From the NCBI GenBank assembly GCA_048493715.1, contig JBGDCZ010000004.1, positions 1 through 64,000 of the forward strand: a stretch of 64,000 bases of DNA, written 5' to 3'. The notes under the pieces are model-generated. The model saw nothing but the letters and a program-made list of their open reading frames with translations, did not search any database and was not told where the DNA came from. The stretch's first letter is position 1, and each line of letters starts with the position of its first letter. Below, piece by piece: positions 56,157 through 64,000 of this stretch. A program made the translations under genes and the position numbers. This DNA comes from Arsenophonus sp048493715. GTDB lineage: Bacteria; Pseudomonadota; Gammaproteobacteria; Enterobacterales; Enterobacteriaceae.

Positions 56157-56305
56157 AAATAAATTAACGATAGCTAGATTAAATCAGTTATATATTAAAA
56201 TAATATTACCTTTATATTAAAACTGAATATGATATGTTTTTCTAAGTTTTTATGGGACTTTTTCCTTTCATTTAACGGCAAAACTTTAACAGTAATTTAT
56301 AATTC

Positions 56306-56346
56306 TCCGGCTTTCCTCGCCGGATTACGGCTGGCTGTTTTTTTTT
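56306..56346 (+). terminator. possible terminator after the Sel1 gene
   Basis: Stem TCCGGC (56306-56311) / GCCGGA (56319-56324), loop of seven bases. A long T-run follows only from 56338, so the fit is imperfect. It is convergent with mscM, whose stop is at 56325-56327. Confidence 0.45.
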
Positions 56347-59300
56347 GTTGTACTTTGTAATAGATTATTATTTGCTATATCAATTCGAGCTTGAAAGGGT
56401 GGGAATGGCAGCGTGATCCCGTGGTGAGCAAGACCGGCTAAAATATTTTGATGAACTTCATGTCGAGCAGGCATCCGATGTCCCATTTCTGCTGCGTAGA
56501 TGCGTAATTCAAAGATTTGAATACCTTGTTGTATGTCAACCAGATATACCTCAGGTGCCGGGTTAGTTAAAATCATCGGAGTTTTCTCGGCTGCATTCAG
56601 TAAGATCTGGCTGATTTTGGCGCTATCTATATCAGCGGGTGCGGGAATGGTTAAGACAATACGAGTAATGGTATCGGACAACGACCAGTTAATAAATTGC
56701 TCTGTAATAAATGCTTTATTGGGAACAATAATTTCTTTGCGATCCCAATCTGTCAAGGTCGTGGCCCTAGTATTAATTTTAGTAATGCTGCCGGTTAAAT
56801 CACGAATAGTGACTGTATCGCCGATACGGATCGGTTTTTCAAATAAAATCATCAAACCTGAAATGATATTGGTAAAGATTTCCTGTAAACCAAAACCTAA
56901 TCCAACCCCCATCGCGGCAATTAACCATTGCAGTTTTGACCACTCAATACCAAGCATCGAAAATGCGACTATGCTACCAACAAGGGCAATAGTATATTTA
57001 GTCAACGTAGTGATCGCATAACCAGTCCCTGGCGTTAAATCAAGGTGTTGTAACAGTGCCAGTTCCAATAGTGCCGGCAAATTTCTTATTAGTTGTGCAG
57101 TGATTATAATAATAAGAATGGTAATGAATAGAGAACCTAGGGTGATAGGTTGGATGGTATCTACACCATTAACGGTAGTAGTAACATTCCAAAACCGGAT
57201 ATTTTCCAGGAAAGAGAATGCTGAATGTAATTCAGACCAAATTAAAATTAATGACACTAATGCTACCATAGTGATAATCGAGCGTACTAGACCCAGCGAT
57301 TGGGCACTGATTGTATCTAAGTCAATCGTACTTTCTTCTATATCGACTAAGCTTTCACCACTACTATTATTGTCACCTTCATCTTTTGCCCGCTGAGCGA
57401 GAATATCAGCACGACGCTGTTTTGCTCTTTCAAAAGCAATTTTACGTCGTTGGATAGACATCCAGCGGCGGATAATATGATAAATAATCAGTAAGAAAAA
57501 CCAGATTGCGGCAGAGGTTTCCAGTCTGGCTAATAATTCTTGGGAGGTTGAAAGATAACCCAATAATGCAGAAACGGCCGAAAATATGGGAGCAATAATA
57601 AGTAATAACCATAATACATTACTAATTGCATTTTCACCCGAACCATGGCGATCTAAATAAAGCGGTACACCTACCCGTTTGAGGTTATGTGTAATTAAAC
57701 TTAGCGCAATACAGAGCAATAAGAAACATAATCTACCCAAACTTGGGGCAAATTCGCGGTTATTATAATATTCAAAAGTAATCAACGCCATCATCAATGG
57801 CACTATGACAAAAATTGATAGTTGATAATAACTCATTGCCCTTTTAACATTTTCTTCTGACCAACCAAAATGAGAAATAAACAACCCATTTGGCAGGGCA
57901 AAAGTTGCACTGATCATAAAAACCCATAAAACCGGTGTTGTTGCACTGACTCCATAACCAATCGCTGTGGCCATTGGGAATTGCCAGGCACTTTGGAGAC
58001 CGTATCCAATCGCTGACCATAAAATAGGTAAGGGCAGTGCGATAAGAATAGACCAAAATACGGTTCGTAAGGTTAGGGCAAAGCGATCTTGGGTTACTTT
58101 GCCAATACGTGTGCTGGCGCGAAGAAGAAAATTATTATAGTGCTGATGAGTACTAATGCTAAAAATGACGATAGCAACTGCAGCGAGGAGATATAGCAAA
58201 CTATCTTGGGTGGCGATAATAACTTTAATCGCTCCACTAAGCTGAGATAAAGTATCTAATGATAGTAAACGAGTCAGATCTTTTACTATAGTAATTGGAT
58301 AGTTGAGTTTTATAGGGTCGCTATCAGCGATCCAGAACATATAACGGTGAGTGGCATCTTTGATATCTGTTAATGCATCTGTTAGCTGGGTTGCTGCAAC
58401 GTTGAGCTTGGTTAACTCCAATATTTCACTGTCATAACCTGAAATTAGTGAGCTTAATAATTCTTTGCGAGTTTGGATGAGTGAATCATAAATTTGAGTT
58501 TGTTCTGCGGTGAAATTTTTTATTTCAGGTTGTTTTTCCTCACTCTCGTCATTACTGGAATTGAGATTTTCCAACATATCTTGGTATTTAAGGCGATCAA
58601 CCCGTTTTTTTATGATTTCTCTGTCAATTTGCTGATTTTTGGGAATTTCTGGCAAATGATATAACTGTGCTCGTAATGCTTCACCCAAAGTTGTCGAGCC
58701 GCTTAACCACTGAGCTTGCTCACGAATTGTGCCAAGCGCTTGGCGAACGGTTAGTGTATCACTAGAAGTCTGCCGTTGCCTCTGTTCAATATCATTTATT
58801 CTGTGTGCTTGTTCATTAAGTCGTTGTGATAATTTGCGGTTCAGCTGCAATTGTTCCGTTAAGAATTTGGGCAGTTCTCTGCCTTGAGCTGCTAACATTC
58901 CAGTGTGTTTAAGAGCGAGTTGTGCCTTCTGTTGTCGCTGAAAGTTTAGGTGGTTGCGGAGTTGTTGAAGCTCATTATCAATTTGCTGATAAAGTTTTTT
59001 AAACAGCTCAAGTCGTAATCGAGTAATTTCTTGGCGATTGTTGGCAGAAAGTTGTGCTATTTCTAGTTCATTGGTTTTTGCCTTTCTTGCAGCGACTTCT
59101 GCTTGTGCTAAGTTATACTGTGCTTCAGCTAAAGGAGACACCGGAACATTAAGTGATTGTAGCCTTGCAGTAGAGTCAGAAAGCAGGCGCCGGGCTTCTA
59201 ATAATTGTTGAGGCAATGTTACAAGAGAGTCGCTGATTTCGCGATTTTTATCTTGTTCTTGTTGAATTTGTTTGCCTTGTTCAAGTAGTTGACTACTAGC

Positions 59301-59642
59301 TTGAACAATACGTTGTTCAAGTTCCAGGATAGTTATATTCGTTGGTATAGTAATAGTTTTATTGCTTTCAATAAGAAATTGTTGCTGTAATTCTTTTATA
59401 ATTTTAGGGAAATCATTGATTGCTTCTTGATACGTGTGAGTTTTTTTCTCTGATTCTTGCGCTTCTGATAACCAATTTAAAGTAGCTTGTAATGCCTGAA
59501 TAATCTCTGCATTTTTTGCATTTTTATTTGCTTCAAGTTGTTTAATCTCTTTTTTAATTTGGATTTCATCAAGATTAATAGCTGCAAAGGCAGGTATTGT
59601 GATGAATAAGAGACTAAATAGCATGCAGGCTATCAGGCGCAT
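56325..59642 (-). CDS. mscM: MscM (YjeP), large mechanosensitive channel
   Basis: 1105 aa (1107 in E. coli). Signal peptide (to about residue 20, ending SLLFITIPAFA), long periplasmic coiled-coil domain of about 450 residues, then about 11 membrane helices. The MscS-like pore follows: MGVGLGFGLQEIFTNIISGL and FEKPIRIGDTVTI. The C-terminal domain ends in PFPPFQARIDIANN. Opens under membrane tension to release solutes at hypo-osmotic shock. Upstream of psd on the same strand, as in E. coli. Confidence 0.95.
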   Translation of the reverse strand: MRLIACMLFSLLFITIPAFAAINLDEIQIKKEIKQLEANKNAKNAEIIQALQATLNWLSEAQESEKKTHTYQEAINDFPKIIKELQQQFLIESNKTITIPTNITILELEQRIVQASSQLLEQGKQIQQEQDKNREISDSLVTLPQQLLEARRLLSDSTARLQSLNVPVSPLAEAQYNLAQAEVAARKAKTNELEIAQLSANNRQEITRLRLELFKKLYQQIDNELQQLRNHLNFQRQQKAQLALKHTGMLAAQGRELPKFLTEQLQLNRKLSQRLNEQAHRINDIEQRQRQTSSDTLTVRQALGTIREQAQWLSGSTTLGEALRAQLYHLPEIPKNQQIDREIIKKRVDRLKYQDMLENLNSSNDESEEKQPEIKNFTAEQTQIYDSLIQTRKELLSSLISGYDSEILELTKLNVAATQLTDALTDIKDATHRYMFWIADSDPIKLNYPITIVKDLTRLLSLDTLSQLSGAIKVIIATQDSLLYLLAAVAIVIFSISTHQHYNNFLLRASTRIGKVTQDRFALTLRTVFWSILIALPLPILWSAIGYGLQSAWQFPMATAIGYGVSATTPVLWVFMISATFALPNGLFISHFGWSEENVKRAMSYYQLSIFVIVPLMMALITFEYYNNREFAPSLGRLCFLLLCIALSLITHNLKRVGVPLYLDRHGSGENAISNVLWLLLIIAPIFSAVSALLGYLSTSQELLARLETSAAIWFFLLIIYHIIRRWMSIQRRKIAFERAKQRRADILAQRAKDEGDNNSSGESLVDIEESTIDLDTISAQSLGLVRSIITMVALVSLILIWSELHSAFSFLENIRFWNVTTTVNGVDTIQPITLGSLFITILIIIITAQLIRNLPALLELALLQHLDLTPGTGYAITTLTKYTIALVGSIVAFSMLGIEWSKLQWLIAAMGVGLGFGLQEIFTNIISGLMILFEKPIRIGDTVTIRDLTGSITKINTRATTLTDWDRKEIIVPNKAFITEQFINWSLSDTITRIVLTIPAPADIDSAKISQILLNAAEKTPMILTNPAPEVYLVDIQQGIQIFELRIYAAEMGHRMPARHEVHQNILAGLAHHGITLPFPPFQARIDIANNNLLQSTTKKNSQP

Positions 59643-59680
59643 AATATGATTCCTCAGAAAAAAATATCCAGATCAATTTA

Positions 59681-60580
59681 TTAAATTTGTGAATTGCTAT
59701 GTTCAGTAGTATTTGTATAAATTGATTCTGCTAATAATTCACCTACTCGAGTGACGGTTCCTCGCTCCAGAACAGAATTAAATTGGATATGGTTAGATTC
59801 AAACAAATTGATGACAGTTGAACCCAGTTTGAATTTTCCCATTTCTTCGCCTTTTTTCAGGTAGACAGAACCTGTCTTGTCTTTTTCTGGATAAGTCCAG
59901 CGTTTGATAATTCCTTCACGTTCATGGTTGATACAGCCACACCAGCTAGTATCGATGCTTCCGACAATCGTTGCACCTATTAGGATTTGTGCCATTTTTC
60001 CAAACGGTGTTTCAAAAATACAGATCAGACGTTCATTACGGGCAAAAAGATTAGGAACGTTGCTTGTAGTCAGTTGATTAACGGAAAAGAGATCACCAGG
60101 AACATATATCATTTCAGTTAGTAAGCCGTCACAGGGCATATGGACACGATGATAGTCACGTGGAGATAAGTAAGTAGTTACAAACAATCCATTACGAAAC
60201 TCATCGGCCAGTATATAATTACCCGCTAATAATGTCGTTAAACTGTAAGAATGACCTTTAGCTTGTAGGAGCTGATCATCAATAATTGATCCTAATTGGT
60301 TTATTACACCATCGGCCGGTAGAGCAAGTTGATTGCTACCGACAACAATAGGGCGAATATTTTCTTTTAATGGGCGAGTAAAAAATTCATTGAAGGTAGT
60401 ATAAGCCGAAAATTCGCTTTCTTTCGCTTCTGCCATATCAACTTTATAAAACTTGGCAAAAAGCTTGATCATTAACTGGGTAAATCCCGCCGCTTTTTGA
60501 TTAGCAAGCCAACCAGCTATTTGTGTTAACGCTTGTTTTGGTAATAGATATTGTAATTTGATCTTTATTTTTTCCAGCAC
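59681..60580 (-). CDS. psd: phosphatidylserine decarboxylase proenzyme
   Basis: 299 aa (322 in E. coli). Makes phosphatidylethanolamine at the inner membrane. The self-cleavage site is LGST (in KFKLGSTVINLF), where the serine becomes the pyruvoyl group; DYHRVHMPCDG and FARNERLICIFETPFG are conserved. The C-terminal tail after cleavage is short and the very C-terminus differs from E. coli. 38 bases before mscM, likely one operon. Confidence 0.95.
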   Translation of the reverse strand: MLEKIKIKLQYLLPKQALTQIAGWLANQKAAGFTQLMIKLFAKFYKVDMAEAKESEFSAYTTFNEFFTRPLKENIRPIVVGSNQLALPADGVINQLGSIIDDQLLQAKGHSYSLTTLLAGNYILADEFRNGLFVTTYLSPRDYHRVHMPCDGLLTEMIYVPGDLFSVNQLTTSNVPNLFARNERLICIFETPFGKMAQILIGATIVGSIDTSWCGCINHEREGIIKRWTYPEKDKTGSVYLKKGEEMGKFKLGSTVINLFESNHIQFNSVLERGTVTRVGELLAESIYTNTTEHSNSQI

Positions 60581-60682
60581 ATTAACCTCTAATCTGATTC
60601 TAATGTTATTGGGTTGTTATCAAAAAAAGATAGTGATTGTACCTATGCTTTTTATGAATTCCAGAGTTATATTTATAACTAT

Positions 60683-61729
60683 TTATTTGTTTGTAAAAGG
60701 TCGACGTGGTTTTATTTGTTCCATGCTTGTTAAAATTCGATGATAGTTTTCAATACGTGATTTTGCTATTTTTCCAGTGGTTACCGTTTGTTGTAAAGCG
60801 CATCCTGGGTCGTCTAAATGTTTACAATCACGAAATTTGCAATAACCCAAGTATTGTCTAAATTCGACAAATCCTTTAGTTATTTGTTCCTTGGTTAGAT
60901 GCCATAATCCAAATTCACGTATACCTGGTGAATCGATAAGATCACCTCCTTGGGCGAAATGGTAAAGACGAGCAGTTGTTGTTGTATGTTGACCTAATCC
61001 TGAATTATCAGACACTTGGTTGACTAAAATTTTTTCTTCATTATTAGGTAATAAATTATTAATCAAACTCGATTTGCCAACACCAGATTGACCGACAAAA
61101 ATAGATATCTTTCCTGTCAGGATATTAATCAGAGCATCCATTCCTTCATGAGTATGATTGGAGACGCATAAAACTACATAGCCAATACTATGATAAAGTT
61201 CTATTACTTTACTTATCTCTCTGCTGTTTTGTTTATTAAGTAGGTCAATTTTATTTAAAATAATAATTGGCGCAATATTAAGGGTTTCGCAGGCAACTAA
61301 ATAACGATCAATAATATTTAATGATAATTGCGGCAATATCGCTGAGACAATGATGGCCTGGTTAATATTAGCAGCGATAGGCTTGAGTCCATCATAGTAA
61401 TCAGGGCGTGTCAAGACCGATGTGCGCTCATAGACTGCTTCTATGACACCATTTACTTTTATATTAGATTGTTGATGTAGCGCAGGGCGCCAAATAACAC
61501 GATCACCTGTGACTAATGAGTCGATTGTTCGACGAATATTGCAGCGTTGAATGTCCCCTACCTTTGTTTCAATATCTGCATGTTGACCAAAACGACTAAT
61601 GACCAGCCCGTCTTGAGGAGTGCCAAGCTGGTTATCATTAATATCTTGCTGACACTGTTTTTTTAGCTTAGTTTGATGGTTTGATTGTATTCGGCGTTGT
61701 TGGCCTTTGGAGAATTTCTTTCTAGCCAC
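60683..61729 (-). CDS. rsgA: RsgA, 30S ribosome maturation GTPase
   Basis: 348 aa (350 in E. coli). Circularly permuted GTPase: the G4 motif NKIDLL precedes P-loop GQSGVGKSSLINNLL, followed by DSPGIREFGLW; the zinc finger C-x5-C-x7-C (CKFRDCKHLDDPGC) is at the C-terminus. N-terminal OB-fold after a basic, Lys/Arg/Gln-rich tail (MARKKFSKGQQRRIQSNHQT). Assists late assembly of the 30S subunit. Divergent from orn. Confidence 0.96.
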   Translation of the reverse strand: MARKKFSKGQQRRIQSNHQTKLKKQCQQDINDNQLGTPQDGLVISRFGQHADIETKVGDIQRCNIRRTIDSLVTGDRVIWRPALHQQSNIKVNGVIEAVYERTSVLTRPDYYDGLKPIAANINQAIIVSAILPQLSLNIIDRYLVACETLNIAPIIILNKIDLLNKQNSREISKVIELYHSIGYVVLCVSNHTHEGMDALINILTGKISIFVGQSGVGKSSLINNLLPNNEEKILVNQVSDNSGLGQHTTTTARLYHFAQGGDLIDSPGIREFGLWHLTKEQITKGFVEFRQYLGYCKFRDCKHLDDPGCALQQTVTTGKIAKSRIENYHRILTSMEQIKPRRPFTNK

Positions 61730-61859
61730 CTGACCTCACTAGTTTTATTTGTTTATCGATTGAATTCATTATCAAGAGTTATCGCAGTTTTGCTCTTAAG
61801 TAGCTATCTTACACTAAGTATTGCATGCTATCAGTTTAGAATGTAACCTAGGATATAAC

Positions 61860-62405
61860 ATGAGAAATAGTAAGAACAATTTGATTTGGATAGATTTGGA
61901 AATGACAGGCTTAGATCCAGAACAGGATCGTATCATTGAGATTGCAACAATCGTTACTGATTCCGATCTAACTATTTTATCCGAAGGGCCAGTGATTACT
62001 ATTTATCAATCAGAACAAAAGTTATCACTTATGGATGAATGGAATGTTAGAACGCATACTGAAAGTGGACTGATTGGTAGAGTTAAATCTAGTCAATATG
62101 ATGAAAAAAAAGCAGAATTAGCCACGATTGCTTTTTTAGAAAAGTGGGTACCTATGGGTGTTTCACCTATTTGTGGTAATAGTGTTGGTCAAGACCGTCG
62201 TTTTTTATTCAAATATATGCCTAAATTGGAAAAATATTTTCATTACCGTTATATAGATGTTAGTACCTTAAAAGAGCTTGCTCACCGTTGGAAGCCTGAT
62301 ATATTGCCAGGTTTTACAAAAAAGAATATGCATCAAGCTTTAGAGGATATACGGGAATCAATTGCGGAGTTGGCTTATTATCGTCAACATTTTATCAAGC
62401 TTTAA
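61860..62405 (+). CDS. orn: oligoribonuclease
   Basis: 181 aa, the E. coli length, from ATG 61860. DEDDh 3'-5' exonuclease that degrades 2-5 nt RNA and pGpG. Exo I motif WIDLEMTGLDPEQDRIIEIA, Exo II SPICGNSVGQDRRFLFKYMP, Exo III YRYIDVSTLKEL...HQALEDIRESIAEL. An upstream in-frame ATG at 61821 gives an N-terminal extension not seen in the family, and I reject it. Downstream, tRNA-Gly follows as in E. coli, where this locus is orn-glyVXY. Confidence 0.96.
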   Translation: MRNSKNNLIWIDLEMTGLDPEQDRIIEIATIVTDSDLTILSEGPVITIYQSEQKLSLMDEWNVRTHTESGLIGRVKSSQYDEKKAELATIAFLEKWVPMGVSPICGNSVGQDRRFLFKYMPKLEKYFHYRYIDVSTLKELAHRWKPDILPGFTKKNMHQALEDIRESIAELAYYRQHFIKL

Positions 62406-62562
62406 ATAGTGTTATTATCAAGCTGATTATAGGTAATTTGTTGTTTTAAGCAGCATTTAGATTGAAAATAGATTTTTTATGGCTAAAAGTACTTGTCTGT
62501 TTGACAATTTTTCGTATAATTCGCAATCCATAAGTGATTGGTAATATTGTGGTTATAACTTT

Positions 62563-62638
<76 letters not shown>

Positions 62639-64000
62639 AATTTTCTTTTGCTCATGATTAGCATGACAATTTTAGTTGTATAACTTATTTTTACTAAATA
62701 TTTTAATATTTTTTTATAGTAACAGCCTATTATTCACACAATTTTTAGTGAAAATATATACTTAATGTTGTGGCTGGGTTTTATTTGATTATAAGAATAA
62801 AATTTTTGTTGCACCTTGGTAAAAACTGTCTGTCCTAAAATAGGAGATTATCTCCTTAAAGTAACCACAGTCTTGATACTTAGTCAACCATTATATAGCT
62901 AGTCGTGTAAAATTTACCCGAAAAATCGGGCACATAGGACTTGCAAATAGTATCTGCTAGCATAGAATTCCACTCCCCAATTTTGAAGTAGATGTTACAG
63001 CATGTACTTTATCAGTGAAATGAACAATGTGGTGTCTTTCTTGGCAGGCAAGTTATTTTAGTGTTTAAATGATATTGTAGGTGGATTGATGTTGTTATTT
63101 ATATTAACCTTAAAAATGTTAAGGATAAAGCTACTGCATTTTTTTAGCTAAAATATTCTAATAACTTATTCATTTACAATTGAATTTTGGTTATGACACA
63201 CAGTGTTTCTTTTGCTTTATTGCACAGAGTTATCCACAGGTAAATGCTCTCTTTTATGTCTATCATTAGTGATGTTTTTTTTTATCGATATCATTTAACC
63301 TATTGAAAATAATTTATAAAATATTTATGTTTTTTGATAATTGATTATATGGTTATTTTTTTATTATCAATACATTTTTATTTTATTCACAATTTTAATT
63401 GTGAAGTATCTACTCTTCTTAGAGAATATGAGTGTTGATAACTAGATAGCGCTAACAAGCCGCTATTGTTACTCTGGTAAGGTTTTATTTATTAATAAAA
63501 GTATAATCTTATCGATATATCTCAAGTTGTCCGATCTAATGCCAAATTACCTTCCTTAATTAGCGAAGGTTTACTCTAGTGATAGTATAACGTCCCTTTA
63601 TTAAGGTAAAAAATGTTTGTTTTAGTCAAATAGCGTTAATCTTTTAAGACGAAAATATTTCGTGGTTTTATTTGAAATCAGTTTAATGAAGTTAACTATT
63701 TAGTTGGGCTTTAAAGCTTAGCGATAGAAGATTCATTTTAACATTGACAGTTAGTTGCTAATGCCGTTGATGCTGTGATTGTGATTTAGTCTCATTATAG
63801 TTCATCAAGTTATTTTCGCTGTCTGCTATTTTAGTTTGAGTTTATAAATATGTTTTTTTAACAACTATATTGGCATAATAAATTTTAATCGCCTAATATT
63901 ATTAAAAATTTTTATATATTCGTTTTTTTAAATTACTTCAGATCAAATGATAAGTTATTGATAAGATTGGCAAACTAAAAAATATTAACTACCTGAATAA
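62639..64000. other. 1.36-kb AT-rich region without a recognised gene
   Basis: I find no tRNA, rRNA or protein-coding frame I can identify on either strand. Small structures present: a palindrome AGGAGAT-T-ATCTCCT at 62841-62855, a CCCGA/TCGGG hairpin at 62917-62930, an ACCTTC/GAAGGT hairpin around 63550-63571, and one perfect DnaA box at 63230-63238. In E. coli queG lies downstream of the tRNA-Gly genes; no remnant of it was recognisable. Confidence 0.6.
63230..63238 (+). promoter_or_regulatory. perfect DnaA box
   Basis: TTATCCACA, the consensus high-affinity DnaA box, within ACAGAGTTATCCACAG, which also resembles the flank of the R4 box of E. coli oriC. A single copy; no further boxes, GATC cluster or 13-mers were seen around it, so it is not called an origin. 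A 9-base match is expected about 0.5 times by chance in 64 kb on two strands. Confidence 0.5.

Noticed and set aside
56533..57396. Plus-strand frames inside mscM
   Set aside because: They are antisense shadows of the membrane-helix coding region of mscM.
63230..63238. Replication origin at the DnaA box
   Set aside because: Only one box, no GATC cluster, no 13-mer array and no gidA/mioC neighbours.

Overview
This window is a low-GC enterobacterial chromosome segment. Gene order follows Escherichia coli closely over two blocks: the 84-86 min block (aspT-trpT-hdfR-maoP-comM-ilv-rep-gppA-rhlB-trxA-rho-wec-yifK-tRNAs-glmZ-hem-cyaA-dapF-xerC-uvrD-corA-recQ-pldB-yigL) and then the 94-95 min block (mscM-psd-rsgA-orn-tRNA-Gly). 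The AT richness and the mixture of intact core genes with freshly broken biosynthetic genes point to a host-associated Morganellaceae-type bacterium; an insect symbiont of the Arsenophonus kind is my best guess, by inference only. No intact transposase, prophage or CRISPR array is visible.

Region 1 (1-13000) is the decaying zone. Two tRNAs, hdfR and maoP are intact, but comM is a pseudogene and the whole isoleucine/valine cluster is broken: ilvG, ilvE, ilvD, ilvA, ilvY and ilvC all carry frameshifts, stops or deletions, and the 5' half of ilvG is inverted. The ilvL leader peptide, its attenuator, ilvM and an IlvY-type operator palindrome survive as relics. After the ilvC stub come an isochorismatase-like hydrolase with no clear start and an RTX/serralysin tail fragment, neither of which belongs to the E. 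coli order here.

Region 2 (13000-34800) is largely intact: rep, rhlB, trxA, rho, then the complete 12-gene enterobacterial common antigen (ECA) operon wecA-wzzE-wecB-wecC-rffG-rffH-wecD-wecE-wzxE-wecF-wzyE-wecG, tightly packed with several overlapping start/stop codons, then the amino-acid permease yifK. gppA, between rep and rhlB, is a pseudogene.

Region 3 (34880-43900) has four tRNAs (Arg, His, Leu, Pro), a small RNA identified here as GlmZ with a sigma-54 promoter and two upstream GlrR-type palindromes, the heme operon hemCDXY, and cyaA with its conserved TTG start and CRP site. cyaY, convergent to cyaA, has a 3' frameshift. Region 4 (43900-55076) is lptM-dapF-yigA-xerC-(yigB pseudogene)-uvrD-corA-(yigI pseudogene)-recQ-pldB-yigL. 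Region 5 (55077-64000) begins at a synteny junction holding a secreted Sel1-repeat protein, continues with mscM-psd-rsgA / orn / tRNA-Gly, and ends in about 1.36 kb of AT-rich DNA with no recognisable gene but one perfect DnaA box.

Functionally the segment keeps envelope biogenesis, DNA repair/recombination helicases, heme synthesis, cAMP signalling and translation genes, and has lost branched-chain amino acid synthesis. That fits dependence on a host for isoleucine, valine and leucine precursors.
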